Positions 61,131-64,000 of a stretch of DNA of 64,000 bases are shown here, in pieces (position 1 is the first letter of the stretch; the number at the start of each line of letters is the position of its first letter). The stretch is from NCBI GenBank assembly GCA_904502235.1, contig CAJGDP010000007.1:10426-74425 (forward strand), written 5' to 3'. Below the pieces are notes generated by a model. That model searched no databases. It saw only the letters and a program-made list of their open reading frames with translations, and was not told where the DNA came from. A program made the translations under genes and the position numbers. Source of the stretch: an uncultured Bacteroidaceae bacterium. GTDB lineage: Bacteria; Bacteroidota; Bacteroidia; Bacteroidales; Bacteroidaceae.

Positions 61131-61670
61131 ATGTCTAAAATAAAAGTACACGACAGAGAATTTGTAAAGTCAATTTCTCGTGAAGAGATTGCTACTGAGG
61201 TAAAAAGAGTGGCGGAGAGAATAAATAAGGATTATGCCGGAAAACGTCCGCTTCTTCTTGGAGTGCTGAATGGTTGTTTCATGTTTGTGTCCGATTTGAT
61301 GAAGAATCTTGAAATAGAATGTGAGATATCATTTGTCAAGTTCTCCTCTTATCAGGGTTCCGAGACAACTGGTAAGGTTAACCAGGTGATTGGTCTTTCG
61401 GAGTCTATAGAAGGGCGCGATGTAATCATTTTGGAGGATATTGTTGATACAGGTCTTACAATGCATAAGATGCTCGAAACATTGGCTGAGAGTAAACCGG
61501 CCTCTTTGGCTGTAGCGTCTCTTTTCCTCAAACCTGCTCGTTTGCGTGTTCCTATCGAAGTGAAATACTCTGCATTTGAGATTGCTGACAGGTTTATTCT
61601 GGGCTACGGACTCGATTACGATGGTCTCGGACGTAATTTGCCCGATGTATATGAAGTTGTGGAACAATAA
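61131..61670 (+). CDS. hpt: Hypoxanthine phosphoribosyltransferase
   Basis: The 179-residue protein has the type I phosphoribosyltransferase PRPP loop DVIILEDIVDTGLTMHKML and an N-terminal LLLGVLNGCFMFVSDL loop, then ADRFILGYGLDYDGLGRNLPDVY as in HPRT. It makes IMP and GMP from bases and PRPP. The adenylate kinase gene follows after 11 bases, giving a purine salvage pair. Confidence 0.94.
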   Translation: MSKIKVHDREFVKSISREEIATEVKRVAERINKDYAGKRPLLLGVLNGCFMFVSDLMKNLEIECEISFVKFSSYQGSETTGKVNQVIGLSESIEGRDVIILEDIVDTGLTMHKMLETLAESKPASLAVASLFLKPARLRVPIEVKYSAFEIADRFILGYGLDYDGLGRNLPDVYEVVEQ

Positions 61671-61681
61671 TTTTATATTAT

Positions 61682-62254
61682 ATGCTTAATATTGTCATTT
61701 TTGGTGCACCCGGTAGTGGTAAAGGTACTCAGAGTGCAAGAATTGTTGAGAAATACGGTCTTGACCATATTTCCACAGGTGATGTTTTGCGTGGTGAGAT
61801 AGCTGCCGGAACCGAACTCGGTAAGACTGCGCAGCAGATAATCGACAAGGGAAATCTTATTCCCGACGAGCTCATGATCAGCATATTGGCGAGCAGACTC
61901 GACAATCTTGTTGATAGCAATGGTGTTATATTCGATGGTTTTCCACGTACTATAGCACAGGCTGAGGCTTTGAAGGTTATGCTTGCTGAACGTGGTCAGG
62001 ATGTTACAGCCATGATTGAACTGGATGTTCCAGAGGATGAATTGATGGACCGTCTTTTGAAGCGTGGACAGCTGTCGGGTAGAGCCGATGATAATGAAGA
62101 GACAATCAAGAAGAGATTGGTTGTGTATGCAGAGCAGACATCTCCTCTTAAGGAGTGGTATAAGAATGACGGCAAACATTGTTACATCAACGGCCTTGGT
62201 GAACTGGACAGAATCTTTGCCGACATCGTTGCTGCAATAGATTCTAAAATGTAA
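61682..62254 (+). CDS. adk: Adenylate kinase
   Basis: The 190-residue protein is a short-type adenylate kinase without a zinc LID. It shows the P-loop FGAPGSGKGTQSARI, STGDVLRGEIAAGTELG, DGFPRTIAQAEAL and RLLKRGQLSGRADDN. It keeps AMP, ADP and ATP in balance. Two hairpins follow the stop, before obgE. Confidence 0.95.
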   Translation: MLNIVIFGAPGSGKGTQSARIVEKYGLDHISTGDVLRGEIAAGTELGKTAQQIIDKGNLIPDELMISILASRLDNLVDSNGVIFDGFPRTIAQAEALKVMLAERGQDVTAMIELDVPEDELMDRLLKRGQLSGRADDNEETIKKRLVVYAEQTSPLKEWYKNDGKHCYINGLGELDRIFADIVAAIDSKM

Positions 62255-62262
62255 TCAGTATA

Positions 62263-62288
62263 GGGGGCATCGGTTTTGCTCCCTTTTT
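62263..62288 (+). terminator. Terminator after adk
   Basis: A seven-base stem with one G-T pair (62263-62269 with 62277-62283) is followed by TTTTT at 62284-62288. Confidence 0.6.
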
Positions 62289-62289
62289 G

Positions 62290-62317
62290 AAGTTGTCGCC
62301 ATTGCCGGCGGCAACTT
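62290..62317 (+). terminator. Second hairpin between adk and obgE
   Basis: An 11-base stem with one mismatch (62290-62300 with 62307-62317) and six-base loop, followed by TTGCTATTTAAT. It directly follows the first terminator and may be a backup or a leader structure for obgE. Confidence 0.5.
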
Positions 62318-62397
62318 TTGCTATTTAATCTGTTTTTATAGGCAGAAATCACTAATTTTTTTGTTTAACAGCCCGTGAGGGTCTTAAATTTTTTATT

Positions 62398-63558
62398 ATG
62401 GCAGAGTCAAATTTTATCGATTATGTAAAGATTGTGTGCCGTTCGGGACGCGGAGGACGCGGAATGGCGCATTTGCATCGTGCGAAGTATATTCCTAACG
62501 GTGGTCCGGATGGTGGCGACGGAGGAAAAGGTGGTGATATTATTCTGCGTGGAAACAGAAATTATTGGACATTGCTTCATTTGAAGTATCAGCGTCATAT
62601 ATTTGCCGGAAATGGCCAGAATGGCGGTATAAATAAAAGTACCGGTGCCGATGGCGAAAGCAAGATTGTTGATGTGCCATGCGGTACTGTGGCTTACAAT
62701 GCCGAGACCGGCGAGTTTCTCTGTGACGTAATGGAGGATGGTCAGCTTGTTACCTTGCTCAAAGGAGGTCGTGGTGGTTTGGGTAATGTGCATTTTGCAA
62801 CACCTACACGTCAGGCTCCCCGTTTTGCACAGCCCGGTGAACCTATGCAGGAGATGACAGTTACTCTGGAACTGAAACTTCTTGCCGATGTCGGTCTTGT
62901 GGGCTTTCCTAATGCCGGTAAGTCTACATTGTTGTCATCGGTTTCTGCGGCAAAGCCTAAAATTGCCAATTATCCGTTTACGACACTTGAACCAAACCTT
63001 GGAATCGTGTCATACCGTGATAACAAATCGTTCGTGATGGCTGATATTCCGGGAATCATTGAAGGTGCAAGCCAAGGTAGAGGATTGGGATTGCGATTCT
63101 TGCGCCATATCGAGCGCAACTCGTTGCTCCTGTTTATGGTTCCTGCCGAGACCGATGATATAAAGAAGGAATATGAGGTGTTGCTTAATGAGCTTGCAAC
63201 ATTCAATCCCGAGATGCTGGATAAACAACGTGTTCTTGCAATTACCAAATGCGATCTTATTGACGAAGAACTAAAGGAGATGCTTTCTGAAAATCTGCCC
63301 GAAGATGTTCCGCATGTGTTCATTTCTGCGGCTACGGGTGAAGGTGTTCAGGAACTCAAGGATATTCTTTGGGGTGAGCTTAATAGTGAGGAGAATCGTC
63401 TTGCTGCGGTCAAGCGCGAGGAACTTGTTCATCGTAACTATGACAGAAAGATGCTCGCAGCCGACTTTGCTGATTGGGAAGCCGATTATGTGGACGAGGA
63501 CTTTGATGACGACGAACTGAATTACGAGGAATTCGATTTTGATTTCGAGGAAGAGTAA
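62398..63558 (+). CDS. obgE: GTPase ObgE/CgtA
   Basis: The 386-residue protein starts with the glycine-rich Obg fold (SGRGGRGMAHLHRAKY, GPDGGDGGKGGDIIL) and continues with the G domain: GFPNAGKSTLLSSVS, DIPGIIEGASQGRGLG and TKCDL. The C-terminus is strongly acidic (WEADYVDEDFDDDELNYEEF). It binds the 50S ribosomal subunit and acts in ribosome assembly and stress responses. Confidence 0.96.
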   Translation: MAESNFIDYVKIVCRSGRGGRGMAHLHRAKYIPNGGPDGGDGGKGGDIILRGNRNYWTLLHLKYQRHIFAGNGQNGGINKSTGADGESKIVDVPCGTVAYNAETGEFLCDVMEDGQLVTLLKGGRGGLGNVHFATPTRQAPRFAQPGEPMQEMTVTLELKLLADVGLVGFPNAGKSTLLSSVSAAKPKIANYPFTTLEPNLGIVSYRDNKSFVMADIPGIIEGASQGRGLGLRFLRHIERNSLLLFMVPAETDDIKKEYEVLLNELATFNPEMLDKQRVLAITKCDLIDEELKEMLSENLPEDVPHVFISAATGEGVQELKDILWGELNSEENRLAAVKREELVHRNYDRKMLAADFADWEADYVDEDFDDDELNYEEFDFDFEEE

Positions 63559-63580
63559 TTCTATTATATATATAAGGTAT

Positions 63581-63620
63581 AACGCTGTAGGTCTTTTGTG
63601 GCTTACAGCGTTGACTTTTT
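63581..63620 (+). terminator. Terminator after obgE
   Basis: A nine-base stem (AACGCTGTA 63581-63589; TACAGCGTT 63604-63612) followed by GACTTTTT. Confidence 0.65.
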
Positions 63621-63701
63621 CTATGCGTGCTGTTTTTTGCACGGAAAATCGCGGCGTTCGGCTTTTTTTAGGATTATTTAACATTTAAAATTGCTGTATT
63701 T

Positions 63702-63723
63702 GCCCTGTTTGAGGGCTTTTTTT
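63702..63723 (+). terminator. Hairpin with T run before the rpsL promoter
   Basis: GCCCT (63702-63706) and AGGGC (63712-63716) with a five-base loop and a run of seven T. It isolates the ribosomal protein operon from upstream transcription. The gene-free stretch 63559-63882 holds this, the obgE terminator and the rpsL promoter; nothing else was seen. Confidence 0.6.
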
Positions 63724-63787
63724 ATTGATATTCGCTCTCGGATGCTTAAAAAAAAGATAAATGCTTTTTTATTAGAAAAATAATTTT

Positions 63788-63795
63788 TACCTTTG
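63788..63795 (+). promoter_or_regulatory. -7 element of the rpsL (str operon) promoter
   Basis: TACCTTTG fits TAnnTTTG. The -33 region at about 63765-63768 is TTTT, 19 bases away. About 85 bases of AT-rich leader follow before the ATG. Confidence 0.6.
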
Positions 63796-63882
63796 CAGTC
63801 CAAAATGGACTATAGTGTTCTGTGGTCCTCTAATTAGGAAATATTTAAAAAACAATATAATAATAATTAAAAATTTAACAAA

Positions 63883-64000
63883 ATGCCTACAATTCAGCAA
63901 TTAGTAAGAAAAGGCAGAGAGGTGATTGTAGAGAAAAGTAAATCACCCGCACTCGACAACTGTCCTCAGCGTCGTGGCGTGTGCGTTCGTGTTTACACTA
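63883..64000 (+). CDS. rpsL: 30S ribosomal protein S12 (partial)
   Basis: The ATG at 63883 begins MPTIQQLVRKGREVIVEK, and the frame continues CPQRRGVCVRVYT to the right edge, the highly conserved S12 N-terminus. About 39 of roughly 130 residues are present. S12 sits at the decoding centre. It normally opens the str operon (rpsG, fusA and others would lie beyond the window). Confidence 0.95.
   Translation, partial: MPTIQQLVRKGREVIVEKSKSPALDNCPQRRGVCVRVYT

Noticed and set aside
1..64000. tRNA or rRNA genes, insertion sequences and prophage genes
   Set aside because: I looked in all intergenic gaps and saw no cloverleaf with conserved T-loop, no rRNA segments, no transposase, integrase or phage structural genes. 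A covariance-model scan would be the decisive check for small RNAs.

Overview
The window reads as a chromosomal segment of a Bacteroidales bacterium, probably Bacteroidaceae or Prevotellaceae. The evidence is the gene set: class III fructose-bisphosphatase, TGS-type nucleoside kinase, methylmalonyl-CoA mutase pair, DUF3256, DUF4831, FISUMP and BspA-like surface proteins, and exported proteins ending in T9SS-like tails. Recognisable promoters also follow the Bacteroidota pattern (-33 TTG, about 19-21 bases, -7 TAnnTTTG). No rRNA, tRNA or insertion sequence was seen.

Layout. 1-600: remains of surface-protein genes (a FISUMP C-terminus and a broken BspA-like gene). 593-2459 (-): an ATPase plus DUF4435/TOPRIM pair resembling the PARIS (AriA/AriB) anti-phage system. 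2583-10040 (+): nucleoside kinase, sigma-54, fructose-bisphosphatase, purE and ispG. 10064-24387 (-): topoisomerase III, a CotH-like protein, methylmalonyl-CoA mutase subunits, a 1504-residue C1 peptidase with LamG/PKD-like regions, and a GH20 hexosaminidase. 24501-30477 (+): a compact seven-gene envelope operon (ABC ATPase, permease, YtrA-type GntR regulator, SPFH-like lipoprotein, SppA, DUF2807 lipoprotein, ICMT-like methyltransferase) with a dyad at its promoter that may be the regulator's site. 30487-38641 (-): ABC-F, M13 peptidase, metA, acyl-ACP thioesterase, CotH-like protein, small outer-membrane protein. 38882-39893 (+): PerR/Fur-like regulator and reverse rubrerythrin.

41466-50142 is an accessory island: a nine-repeat CRISPR array, cas2, cas1, a 1505-residue type II-C cas9, a divergent tracrRNA, a FISUMP fragment, and an AAA ATPase fused to a PD-(D/E)xK-like domain. 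It lies between TPR gene/ribH on the left and recF/DciA-like on the right, which I believe are neighbours in many Bacteroidales. The most interesting signal is that every 47-base repeat holds a full Bacteroidota-type promoter (TTG at repeat bases 2-4, 19 bases, TACCTTTG at 24-31). This predicts that each spacer is transcribed from its own start site, as in Neisseria type II-C systems. The tracrRNA has its own matching promoter and starts almost at its anti-repeat.

50208-56469 (+): recF, DciA-like, nucleoside transporter, BFN/DUF151 protein, rsmE, truA, EamA transporter and DUF3256, mostly overlapping. 56459-60910 (-): capA-like, folD, ffh, DUF4831. 61131-64000 (+): hpt, adk, obgE and the beginning of rpsL.
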